Position numbers and translations under genes: made by a program. The notes beneath the pieces are model-generated. The model saw only the letters and a list, made by a program, of their open reading frames with translations, did no database searches and was not told the DNA's origin. A stretch of DNA of 24,026 nucleotides from an uncultured Anaerosporobacter sp. (GTDB taxonomy: Bacteria; Bacillota; Clostridia; Lachnospirales; Lachnospiraceae). This document shows, piece after piece, positions 1-7,277 of this stretch (position 1 is the first letter of the stretch; the number at the start of each line of letters is the position of its first letter). The stretch spans positions 1 to 24,026 of the forward strand of contig CALZJY010000003.1 of assembly GCA_945787925.1 (NCBI GenBank), read 5' to 3'.

Positions 1-1
1 G

Positions 2-136
2 GGCGTAGAATGCACACTCGGGGGAAAGGAAGAAATTCGCTTGAAAGACAGCGAAAAGAAGTTCCAAAATATAACTATACAATTAGGGCAAAGAATGGTT
101 AAAATGAGAGTATATTGGAATTATTATTGTATATGA
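2..136 (+). CDS. possible 3' end of an unidentified upstream gene (partial)
   Basis: One frame stays open from the window edge to a TGA at 134-136 and reads as about 44 residues, including the stretch GGKEEIRLKDSEKKFQNITI. The first part has protein-like composition (charged, mixed), while the end is rich in Trp and Tyr and may be chance. Frame 1 is also open for about 100 bases, so the frame choice is uncertain. I do not recognise the product. If this frame is coding, it ends 15 bases before the next gene and the candidate promoter at 99-127 would lie inside it. Confidence 0.22.
   Translation, partial: GVECTLGGKEEIRLKDSEKKFQNITIQLGQRMVKMRVYWNYYCI
99..127 (+). promoter_or_regulatory. candidate sigma-A promoter for the reductase gene
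   Basis: TTAAAA at 99-104 and TATTAT at 122-127 are separated by 17 bases. The -10 box matches the consensus at five of six positions and the -35 box is poor. The start codon follows 24 bases after the -10 box, which gives a very short leader. Confidence 0.3.
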
Positions 137-151
137 AACAGGAGATGGAAT

Positions 152-1024
152 ATGAGTAAACGAGTAGATATAGCAATCATCGGCTCAGGAGTCGCAGGAA
201 TCTCTGCAGCATTAAATGCAAAGATCCGTAAAAAGAGCTTTTTACTTTTCGGAAGCGAAGAGCTAAGTAATAAGATTGTGAAAGCAAGCCAAATTAACAA
301 CTATCTAGGACTTCCTGCGGTAAGTGGAACAGATATGATTCAGCATATGAAAGACCATATGAAGAGCATGGAGGTAGAAGTAACGGAAGACAAGATTACT
401 ACAATCTATAACATGGGAGAATACTATTCTTTAATGAGTAAGGATAACTTCTATGAAGCAACGGCAGTAATCCTTGCAACAGGAGTAAACTTCGGTAAGC
501 CATTAAAGGGAGAAGAGGAATTCCTAGGCAGCGGCGTTGGTTATTGTGCAACTTGTGATGCGCCATTATATCGTGACAAAGTCGTTACAATCATTGCATA
601 TAACAAGCATGAAGAAAACGAAGCAAACTTTATGGCAAGCGTAGCAAGCAAAGTATACTATGTGCCGATGTATAAGGAAGAAGTTGAGGTAGAGGAAGGA
701 ATCGAAGTTGTAAGAGATACTCCGGTAGAAATCGTTGGCGATGATGTAGTGAAAAAACTGATTTGCAAGGAAAGAGAAATTGAAACAGATGGGGTATTCT
801 TATTAAGAGATTCCACTCCTCCAGCACAATTAGTGCCAGGATTAAAATTAGATGGAAACCATGTGGAAGTAGACCGTTTAATGAAGACGAACCTTCCAGG
901 ATGCTTTGCAGCAGGAGATATCGTTGGCATACCATACCAATATATCAAAGCAGCAGGCGAAGGGAATATTGCAGCACTTTCCGCAGTTGCGTATATCGAT
1001 AATAAGAAGAAGGAAGAAAAATAA
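152..1024 (+). CDS. thioredoxin-reductase-like flavoprotein, possibly ferredoxin-dependent (FFTR-like)
   Basis: A 290-residue flavoprotein disulfide reductase of the thioredoxin reductase superfamily, expected to act in cytoplasmic thiol redox control. Visible motifs are the FAD-binding GSGVAG at residues 11-16, the ATG motif at 109-111, the redox-active C132-A-T-C135-D, and the C-terminal FAD motif AAGD at 253-256. In ordinary NADPH-dependent TrxR the region just after CxxC carries GxGxxA and a following HRRxxxR. Here residues 145-165 read VTIIAYNKHEENEANF and neither motif is present, although the flanking beta-strand pattern is kept. Loss of the NAD(P)H site is the hallmark of the clostridial ferredoxin-dependent flavin thioredoxin reductases and related pyridine-nucleotide-independent forms. 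I infer that type, but electron donor and substrate are not shown by the sequence. The start is set by a purine-rich GGAGATGG site 5-8 bases upstream. It is followed 11 bases later by a DUF3877-like gene, probably in one operon. Confidence 0.75.
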   Translation: MSKRVDIAIIGSGVAGISAALNAKIRKKSFLLFGSEELSNKIVKASQINNYLGLPAVSGTDMIQHMKDHMKSMEVEVTEDKITTIYNMGEYYSLMSKDNFYEATAVILATGVNFGKPLKGEEEFLGSGVGYCATCDAPLYRDKVVTIIAYNKHEENEANFMASVASKVYYVPMYKEEVEVEEGIEVVRDTPVEIVGDDVVKKLICKEREIETDGVFLLRDSTPPAQLVPGLKLDGNHVEVDRLMKTNLPGCFAAGDIVGIPYQYIKAAGEGNIAALSAVAYIDNKKKEEK

Positions 1025-1034
1025 AGAGGTGGCC

Positions 1035-1571
1035 ATGGATTACGGACATTTAGAGAAGAATATCTGTGATACCATTCATGAAGGCCAGGTAAAGCTAGGA
1101 TTTGTGGAAGAGAGCATTAGAATCTATTATATGCTTTCTTCCTTAAATGGATTGCTAGGCTGTGAAATAGAACACCCAGAACAAATGGAGGAAGCATTAA
1201 AAGAGTTTCCAGCATTTTGCAAGGAGCGTCTTGGAGAAGTACAAATCAGCAGACAAGGCGTACGTTTCTGCTTCCAAGTAAGCCGTGAAGGGGTATGCTA
1301 TATTCATGCATCGTATCAAGAGAATACCTTCTTACAAGAACTAATCAAAGTATTACAAACTCCAGGGTGTCAGATTGAAGAAATCAAAGAGACATTTGAG
1401 AAAAAATCAAAAGACATGGTTTGTGAAAAGAAAACAGACGAAGAATTTGATTATGTGATTTACTATAAAGACCCATCCATCGATGAATTTTACTATTGTT
1501 TTTCCATTGGAGAAATGGGTGCGTACTACCATAGATTTACAGAATATGATTATAAGACTGTCATAAACTAA
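1035..1571 (+). CDS. DUF3877-like hypothetical protein
   Basis: A 178-residue protein of unknown function resembling the DUF3877 family known from Lachnospiraceae and relatives; the family assignment is from memory of its appearance, not a search. It is probably soluble: there is no signal peptide or long hydrophobic segment. It is rich in Tyr, Phe, Glu and Cys, with aromatic clusters near the C-terminus (FDYVIYYKDPSIDEFYYCF). The chosen ATG is preceded by AAAGAGGTGG at 1023-1032. The same frame is open further upstream, but that extension runs inside the reductase gene. It lies 10 bases after the reductase and ends at an intrinsic terminator, so the two are probably co-transcribed. No catalytic motif is recognisable. 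Confidence 0.72.
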   Translation: MDYGHLEKNICDTIHEGQVKLGFVEESIRIYYMLSSLNGLLGCEIEHPEQMEEALKEFPAFCKERLGEVQISRQGVRFCFQVSREGVCYIHASYQENTFLQELIKVLQTPGCQIEEIKETFEKKSKDMVCEKKTDEEFDYVIYYKDPSIDEFYYCFSIGEMGAYYHRFTEYDYKTVIN

Positions 1572-1582
1572 AAAAAGACAAG

Positions 1583-1616
1583 AAAAAAGGCCCTTCTCGG
1601 CAGATGGGCTTTTTTC
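1583..1616 (+). terminator. intrinsic terminator of the reductase/DUF3877 operon
   Basis: An A-tract followed by GGCCC pairs with GGGC and the run of T after it, with the loop TTCTCGGCAGAT and one bulged base. The T-run TTTTTTC follows directly. It begins 12 bases after the stop codon. Confidence 0.8.
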
Positions 1617-1641
1617 TTTGGCTTATATAAACAGTATTAGT

Positions 1642-1659
1642 AAGCAGCCGGCGCTGCTT
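1642..1659. other. small GC-rich stem-loop in the intergenic region before sbcD
   Basis: AAGCAGC (1642-1648) and GCTGCTT (1653-1659) are perfect 7-base inverted arms around CGGC. The surrounding 245-base gap (1617-1863) is otherwise AT-rich. There is no T-run after it, so it is not a standard terminator. A TATAAT at 1663-1668 lacks a good -35. Function unknown. Confidence 0.35.
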
Positions 1660-1772
1660 GGGTATAATCCCCGTTAAGTATGGAATCTTCATGTACTTAT
1701 CGGTTATCAATTTGAAGTATTAAGTAATGGTAAACTTAGTATACAACAATGTTAAAAAAATATCAAGCATAT

Positions 1773-1800
1773 TTGTTAAAAAAATAACATGGTATATTAT
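1773..1800 (+). promoter_or_regulatory. candidate sigma-A promoter for sbcDC
   Basis: TTGTTA at 1773-1778 and TATTAT at 1795-1800 with a 16-base spacer. This would give a leader of about 57 bases before the sbcD start codon. It is the best pair in the AT-rich gap, but AT-rich sequence yields such matches readily. Confidence 0.45.
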
Positions 1801-1863
1801 GGAAAAATGACAAATGATACATAATAAGATAAAATAGGAATATTAAAGTGACAGGAGGTTGCT

Positions 1864-3009
1864 ATGAAATTTATACATTTATCTGATTTACACATTGGAA
1901 AACGTGTAAATGAGTTTTCTATGATTGAAGATCAGACATATATCTTGAAGGAAATCCTTCAAATCATGGAGGAGGAACGTCCAGATGGTTTGTTGATTGC
2001 GGGAGATATTTATGATAAGAGCATTCCGACCATCGAAGGAATCAACCTATTTGATGAGTTCCTTACAAGCGTGGTGAGGCTTGGAATCCCGGTTTATGCC
2101 ATCAGTGGAAACCATGATAGTGCGGACCGCTTGAATTTTGGTGGACGAATCATGGAGGCAAACCATGTCTATATGACGGGCGTGTTCGATGGGACATTAA
2201 AGAAGGTAACGATGCAGGATGAGCATGGACCAGTCAATGTCTATATGCTCCCATTTGTAAAGCCAGCCATGGTAACGCCATATTATAGTGAGGTAGAGTC
2301 CTATGAAGACGCAGTAAAGGCAATCATCGATGGGACAGAAATTGATACGAGCGAGAGAAATATATTAGTTGCCCATCAATTTGTAAGAAGTGGAACGATG
2401 CTGCCAGAACAATCGGAATCTGAATTAGAAAGTATCGGCGGACTAGATCAGATGGATGCTTCTATTTTTGAGTCATTTGATTATGTGGCACTAGGACATC
2501 TTCATGGACCGCAGCGAATTGGCAGGGATACGATCCGCTATGCAGGAAGCCCGTTAAGATATTCTTTTTCTGAAGTCAAACAAAACAAGAGTGTGACTGT
2601 GGTGTCTCTTGGGGAAAAAGGAAATGTGAGTTTTGAGCTGATTCCATTACATCCAATGCGTGACATGCGTGTAATCAAAGGGCCGATTACGGCACTTACT
2701 GCAAAGGAAACGTATATGCAGGGGAACAGGGAGGATTATATTCATGCAATCCTTACGGATGAAGACAATATCGTGGATGCCATTGGAAGGTTAAGAAGCG
2801 TATATCCAAACATCATGAAGTTAGAATTTGAAAACAGCATGTCCAAAGTAAATGAGAATGCAAAGACATCCGCAAGCGATGTGCAGAAGAAAAATCCGAT
2901 GGAACTATTTGAAGAATTCTTCGTAAGCCAGAATAACGTGGAGTTAAAGCCAGAGCAGAAAGAGATTATGCGTAGAGTATTAGAGAGACTGGAGGGAGAG
3001 AGAGTATGA
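1864..3009 (+). CDS. sbcD: exonuclease SbcCD subunit D
   Basis: The Mre11-type nuclease subunit (381 residues) of the SbcCD complex, which processes DNA hairpins, palindromes and blocked double-strand ends in the cytoplasm. The metallophosphoesterase motifs are intact: D8-L-H10 in SDLHIG, GD48 in AGDIYD, the catalytic GNH at 82-84 in GNHDSADR, H171 in AHQF, and GH212-L-H214. Length is normal for the family. The C-terminal part (about 270-381) corresponds to the capping and SbcC-contact region. The start follows an AGGAGG at 1854-1859 with good spacing. The stop overlaps the sbcC start by four bases (ATGA), so translation is very likely coupled and a stoichiometric complex is expected. Confidence 0.95.
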   Translation: MKFIHLSDLHIGKRVNEFSMIEDQTYILKEILQIMEEERPDGLLIAGDIYDKSIPTIEGINLFDEFLTSVVRLGIPVYAISGNHDSADRLNFGGRIMEANHVYMTGVFDGTLKKVTMQDEHGPVNVYMLPFVKPAMVTPYYSEVESYEDAVKAIIDGTEIDTSERNILVAHQFVRSGTMLPEQSESELESIGGLDQMDASIFESFDYVALGHLHGPQRIGRDTIRYAGSPLRYSFSEVKQNKSVTVVSLGEKGNVSFELIPLHPMRDMRVIKGPITALTAKETYMQGNREDYIHAILTDEDNIVDAIGRLRSVYPNIMKLEFENSMSKVNENAKTSASDVQKKNPMELFEEFFVSQNNVELKPEQKEIMRRVLERLEGERV

Positions 3010-6000
3010 AGCCAATCAAGCTAGTTATGAGTGGATTCGGTCCATTTGCAGGAGTAGAAGAAGTTGATTTTAGCAAGCTTGGGGGACATGGGTTATTCCT
3101 TGTAAGCGGTGATACCGGAGCAGGAAAGACGACGATCTTTGATGCCATCAGCTTTGCCTTATTTGGTTCCCCGTCGGGGCAGGTGAGAAAAGAGGAAAAT
3201 AATGCGACCCTTCGAAGTCATTATGCTACAAAGGATACGAAGACGTATGTGGAGTTTACTTTTTCCCATCGTGGAAAGGAGTATTTCGTTCGTAGGAATC
3301 CACAGTATATGAGACCGCGACTTCGAGGCACTGGGGAGACGATGGAGCAACAAGGTGCGGAACTTGTGTATCCAGATGGAAGAAAGATCGTGGATTTTAA
3401 GAATGTAAATGCAGCAGTACAAGAAATCCTAGGCATTGACTGGGTGCAGTACAAGCAGATTGCGATGATTGCCCAAGGGGAATTCTTAAAGCTACTTACA
3501 GCGGATTCTAGGGAACGAGGCGACATTCTTAGAAATGTATTCGGAACGAAGATTTATGAAGAAATCCAAGAGCAGTTAGCTGCAATGGCAAATGCGCTGC
3601 GTTCGGAATGTAGCAAGATTTCCACCTCGATCTTTGAAGCGTTTAAGGGAGTAAGCATTCCGAGAGAGTATGCAGGGTATGGGGAATTGCAGAGCATGCT
3701 GTCTTCCGGGGATATCTATGAGGTAGAAGAGTTACTCGGAAAGTTAAGTGCCTTTATCAAAGAGGATAAGGAGATCTTCTCAAACGAGCGTCAGCAGTAC
3801 GAGGAACTAAAGGCGGAGATCGATGCCCTTACGAAAAAGATTACAGAACTTGGTCAGGTGAATGCCTTGTTTGAAGAGTTAGAGAAGGCAAAGAGCTTAC
3901 GGGAATCCTTACAGGCAAGAAACGAAGAATTCGTAGAAAAGAAAACGAAAATCGAGGCAGCAAAAAAGGCAGTGTATTTCATTAAGCCGAAAGAAACTGC
4001 ATACATCCAGGCGAGAACTGGGCATGCACAGTTAGTACAGCGTGAAAAGCAAGTGGTAGCGCTAAGAACACAGGCAGCAGGTGAGTACGAACAAAGCAAA
4101 ATGGCAGTAGAGGAGGCGTCCCTTACACGTCCGAGAATCGAAGAACTGGCAGTGCTTCTTGGCAAACGAAAGGAGGAAAGAGAACAGTATGCGCTTGTGG
4201 AAGCAAAGAGACTAGAGAAGCACCAAGTAGAAAGAAAGATTGCGAATACAAGCAACGAACTTCTTCTGGAAGAGGCGGCCATCAAGCAAAAAGAGGAACA
4301 ACGCCTTCAGATGGAAACCTATCTTGAAGAAAGCAAGCAAGCCGAAGTACAGGTAGCAAATACAAAGGCGTCCCTTGCACAGATGGAAAAGGAAGTAGAA
4401 CAAGTAGGCAGCTTATTTGCAGCAATTACAGAGCTCTTTGCAATCGAAGAACGCCGCAAAGGAGCAGTCGAGGCATTTCTAGCCGCAGAGCATGCGTATA
4501 AGAAGGCAGCCGAGACATATCAGCAGGCAGAATCCTGTTATTTGAAAGAGCAGGCAGGAATCCTAGCTTCCGTATTAGAAGAAGGAGCCCCTTGTCCTGT
4601 TTGTGGTTCGACCTCTCATCCAGACAAAGCCGTTCTTAGCAAGGACACGGTATCGAAAGAAGAATTAGACCGTTTCAAAAAAGTAGAACAGAAGGCGCAT
4701 GAAGCGTATACGCAAAGGGCAAATGTGGCACAAAGCGTAAAGACGGAACAGGATGTAAAGACGGAAGCGGTAACGAAGGAATTAGCACTACTATTTGGTA
4801 CCGAAGTAGAGGTGTCGGAAGAGACAAAGGAACAGGTGAAAGAAAAGCAAACCTACCTAAAAGCAGAGAAGGAAAGCAAGCAAGAGACATTGCGTGCCTT
4901 AGAGAGCATGGTAAAGGAAAGAGAACAAGTTCTTGCTAAGAGAGACCAGATTGTAAGAGAGTTAGAAGAAAAGACCCTCTCTCTAACGGCAAAGAAAGAG
5001 GAAAAGAGCCAGACAGAAGCGGCACTTGCTGGACTAGATGCCATGATTGCTACGATGGAGAAGGGATTATCCTTTGCATCCATTGAGAAATTTGAAGAGG
5101 AATATGAAAAGGAACAGCACGAACATCGTCTGTTAGAGCAACGCCTGACACAAGCAAAGGCAGTGCATGACCAGAAGAAAGAAGCAATGGATAAGTCTGT
5201 GACAATGAGTGAAGAAGTGCATCTTCAAAAAGAAGCCGCAGCAGCAAAAGAACTTGAAGCGAAAGACGATTATGAGGCAGCGCTTTCTGAGCAGAAATTT
5301 GCATCGGAAGAAGCGTATCGCACAGCAATCCTTCCAGAAGCAACCGTACAAGCATTAGAGCAGGAAGTAGAATCCTATAAGGAGTCGTTAACGAAGAACC
5401 AGCAGTCCATCGAAGACATTTCCGCTCGCTTAGAAGGAAAGGAAAAAGTTCCGATTACCGTTTATGTACAGCAGAAAGAAGAAAAGCTTGCAAAAAGCAA
5501 GGAACAAGAGGATGCACTGCGTGTGAGATATGCAAGAATCAATCAAAATGCAAAGGTTGCCAAGGATGTGGCAGCAGCCTACCAAGCGCATAAGGCAAAG
5601 ACCGATGAATTTGCAACTTTAGACTTATTATCGAAGACGGCGAATGGAAACCTTGCAGGAAAGGCCAAACTTGCCTTCGAGCAATATGTACAAGCGTTTT
5701 ATTTTGAACAGGTATTGAGGGAAGCGAACAAGCGTCTGATTAAGATGTCCAGCGGACAATACGAGCTATTGAGAAAAGACGATCCAACGAACCTAAGAAA
5801 GGCAACCGGATTAGAATTAGAAATTATGGATTATTACACAGGACGTCCTCGTTCTGTAAAATCCTTAAGTGGCGGAGAATCCTTTAAGGCAGCATTGTCC
5901 TTAGCCTTAGGATTAAGTGATGTAATCCAGAGTTATGCAGGTGGAATCGAAGTGGATGCGATGTTCGTAGATGAAGGATTTGGCTCTTTAGACAGCACAT

Positions 6001-6158
6001 CCTTAGAACAGGCAATCAACACATTAAATACCCTTACGACAGGAGACCGCCTAGTAGGCATTATCTCCCATGTAAGTGAATTAAAAGAACGCATCGATAA
6101 GCAGATCTTATTAGAAAAAACGATGCAGGGGTCTCATCTTAAGCTTCGCTTAGATTAA
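3006..6158 (+). CDS. sbcC: exonuclease SbcCD subunit C (SMC-like ATPase)
   Basis: The Rad50-type ATPase subunit of SbcCD, 1050 residues. It drives DNA binding and tethering for the SbcD nuclease. Visible in order: Walker A GDTGAGKTT at 35-43, a first long charged coiled coil (about 190-510), a zinc-hook CPVC at 530-533 for dimerisation through zinc, a second coiled coil (about 560-880), the ABC signature LSGGES starting at 954, and Walker B with DEGFGSLD ending at 996. All essential motifs are intact and the length fits the family. The ATG lies inside the sbcD stop (four-base overlap), with GGAGGGAGAG just upstream. The 3' end overlaps the convergent transporter gene by nine bases and no terminator is visible between them. 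Confidence 0.95.
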   Translation: MKPIKLVMSGFGPFAGVEEVDFSKLGGHGLFLVSGDTGAGKTTIFDAISFALFGSPSGQVRKEENNATLRSHYATKDTKTYVEFTFSHRGKEYFVRRNPQYMRPRLRGTGETMEQQGAELVYPDGRKIVDFKNVNAAVQEILGIDWVQYKQIAMIAQGEFLKLLTADSRERGDILRNVFGTKIYEEIQEQLAAMANALRSECSKISTSIFEAFKGVSIPREYAGYGELQSMLSSGDIYEVEELLGKLSAFIKEDKEIFSNERQQYEELKAEIDALTKKITELGQVNALFEELEKAKSLRESLQARNEEFVEKKTKIEAAKKAVYFIKPKETAYIQARTGHAQLVQREKQVVALRTQAAGEYEQSKMAVEEASLTRPRIEELAVLLGKRKEEREQYALVEAKRLEKHQVERKIANTSNELLLEEAAIKQKEEQRLQMETYLEESKQAEVQVANTKASLAQMEKEVEQVGSLFAAITELFAIEERRKGAVEAFLAAEHAYKKAAETYQQAESCYLKEQAGILASVLEEGAPCPVCGSTSHPDKAVLSKDTVSKEELDRFKKVEQKAHEAYTQRANVAQSVKTEQDVKTEAVTKELALLFGTEVEVSEETKEQVKEKQTYLKAEKESKQETLRALESMVKEREQVLAKRDQIVRELEEKTLSLTAKKEEKSQTEAALAGLDAMIATMEKGLSFASIEKFEEEYEKEQHEHRLLEQRLTQAKAVHDQKKEAMDKSVTMSEEVHLQKEAAAAKELEAKDDYEAALSEQKFASEEAYRTAILPEATVQALEQEVESYKESLTKNQQSIEDISARLEGKEKVPITVYVQQKEEKLAKSKEQEDALRVRYARINQNAKVAKDVAAAYQAHKAKTDEFATLDLLSKTANGNLAGKAKLAFEQYVQAFYFEQVLREANKRLIKMSSGQYELLRKDDPTNLRKATGLELEIMDYYTGRPRSVKSLSGGESFKAALSLALGLSDVIQSYAGGIEVDAMFVDEGFGSLDSTSLEQAINTLNTLTTGDRLVGIISHVSELKERIDKQILLEKTMQGSHLKLRLD

Positions 6159-7103
6159 TCCCATTGAACGTAATAGGAAGATCCAACCAGTGAGCGTAAA
6201 TGCGCTTAAGAATGTAGTAAGCACGATGACACTAGATGCCAACGTCCCGTCATTGTCCATGTTTTCCGCCATGATATAGCTGCTTACTGTAGTTGGTGAT
6301 GCAAGCATGATTAGTAAGGCTACCAGTTTTTCATCTCCAAATCCAAACATGCTGGCAAATGGAATGAATATGGCTGGTAGGATTACTAGCTTGATTAACG
6401 AAGCAAAAATGGTAGGCTTAATCTTTGCGAGTGCCTTTCTTCCTTCAAAGCCAGCGCCAAGAGCGATTAATGCCATTGGTGTTGCAAGGCTTGACACGCT
6501 TTTGACTGTCTTCGTAATCATGACAGGAAGCGTGATTCCAGAGAGGGAGAACACAAGCCCGACCACGATACTAAGAATGATTGGATTCTTAGCGATGTTG
6601 ATTAGGGAGCTCTTAATCTTATGTCCAATGTTTGTATCCGACTGTGTGGAGTTTGCTTCAAAAGTAAGTACAAGAACGGAATATACATTAAATAATGGAA
6701 CCGTTCCGATAATCATAAGAGGAGCCATGCCAGAAGTTCCATACATATTTTGAATGAAGGCAACTCCTAGAATCGCGGCACTGCTTCGGAAAGAGGCCTG
6801 CACGAAGGAACCGATGATAGATTTGTCTTTGATTAGAAGTTTAGCAATCCCCCAGATGCTAAAGAAAGCGATTGTAGTTGCGATAGCGCAAAATAACACG
6901 TAGCTAGTATCCCATTTGTCTCGGATGTCAGCGGTTGAAATATCAAGAAATAATAGAGCTGGAAGTGCAGCATTGTAGTTTAAGGCATTGGAATCCTTTA
7001 CGAATTGTGGCCCTAACATATTGATTTGTTTTAAAAAATAGCCTAATACCATGACCAAGAAGATTGGCACGGTAGAATTTAGACTAAACAGTAAATGATC
7101 CAT
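6150..7103 (-). CDS. AEC (auxin efflux carrier) family transporter
   Basis: An integral membrane protein of 317 residues with ten hydrophobic segments, the usual length and topology of the AEC family (BART superfamily). Family members export or import small organic acids and amino-acid-like compounds; substrate cannot be read from the sequence. The N-terminal segment (PIFLVMVLGYFLK) and the late SPTTVSSYIMA segment, containing the typical small and Pro-rich signature before the last helix, support the call. An AGGAGAG site at 7114-7120 (minus strand) fits the ATG at 7103. It is divergent from galE and has its own good promoter (7137-7165). It converges on sbcC with a nine-base overlap and has no visible terminator of its own. 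Confidence 0.85.
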   Translation of the reverse strand: MDHLLFSLNSTVPIFLVMVLGYFLKQINMLGPQFVKDSNALNYNAALPALLFLDISTADIRDKWDTSYVLFCAIATTIAFFSIWGIAKLLIKDKSIIGSFVQASFRSSAAILGVAFIQNMYGTSGMAPLMIIGTVPLFNVYSVLVLTFEANSTQSDTNIGHKIKSSLINIAKNPIILSIVVGLVFSLSGITLPVMITKTVKSVSSLATPMALIALGAGFEGRKALAKIKPTIFASLIKLVILPAIFIPFASMFGFGDEKLVALLIMLASPTTVSSYIMAENMDNDGTLASSVIVLTTFLSAFTLTGWIFLLRSMGLI

Positions 7104-7136
7104 GGTAAATTAACTCTCCTTTTTTTTCTACCACAG

Positions 7137-7165
7137 ATTTTATAGCATTCAAAATCGACCGTCAA
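7137..7165 (-). promoter_or_regulatory. sigma-A promoter of the AEC transporter gene
   Basis: On the minus strand, TTGACG (7165-7160) and TAAAAT (7142-7137) have a 17-base spacer, five of six matches each. The predicted start of transcription is about 27-30 bases upstream of the start codon. Confidence 0.7.
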
Positions 7166-7166
7166 T

Positions 7167-7191
7167 ACTAACATATTGTAGAAACTAACAT
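7167..7191. repeat. paired ACTAACAT direct repeats between divergent promoters
   Basis: ACTAACAT occurs at 7167-7174 and again at 7184-7191, 17 bases apart start to start. The pair sits directly upstream of the AEC -35 box and just upstream of the galE -35 box, the position of an activator or repressor site. No known operator is recognised. Confidence 0.35.
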
Positions 7192-7201
7192 CAACATAAC
7201 G

Positions 7202-7230
7202 TTGAAATGAGAAAAAAAGGGTGGTAGAAT
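7202..7230 (+). promoter_or_regulatory. sigma-A promoter of galE
   Basis: TTGAAA (7202-7207) and TAGAAT (7225-7230) are separated by exactly 17 bases. The predicted leader is about 40 bases and ends in the AAAGGGAG ribosome binding site before galE. Confidence 0.75.
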
Positions 7231-7277
7231 GTGATTATATGGACAATTTTGTATGAATAGAAAGGGAGAAATAGAAT

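Noticed and set aside
3854..4285. 143-residue open frame on the minus strand inside sbcC
   Set aside because: It is Ser/Ala/Phe-rich with no motif, and arises from the codon pattern of the coiled-coil region of sbcC, which is clearly coding on the other strand.
6307..6753. 148-residue open frame on the plus strand inside the AEC transporter gene
   Set aside because: It lies opposite a well-supported membrane protein gene, has no ribosome binding site and shows no recognisable domain.
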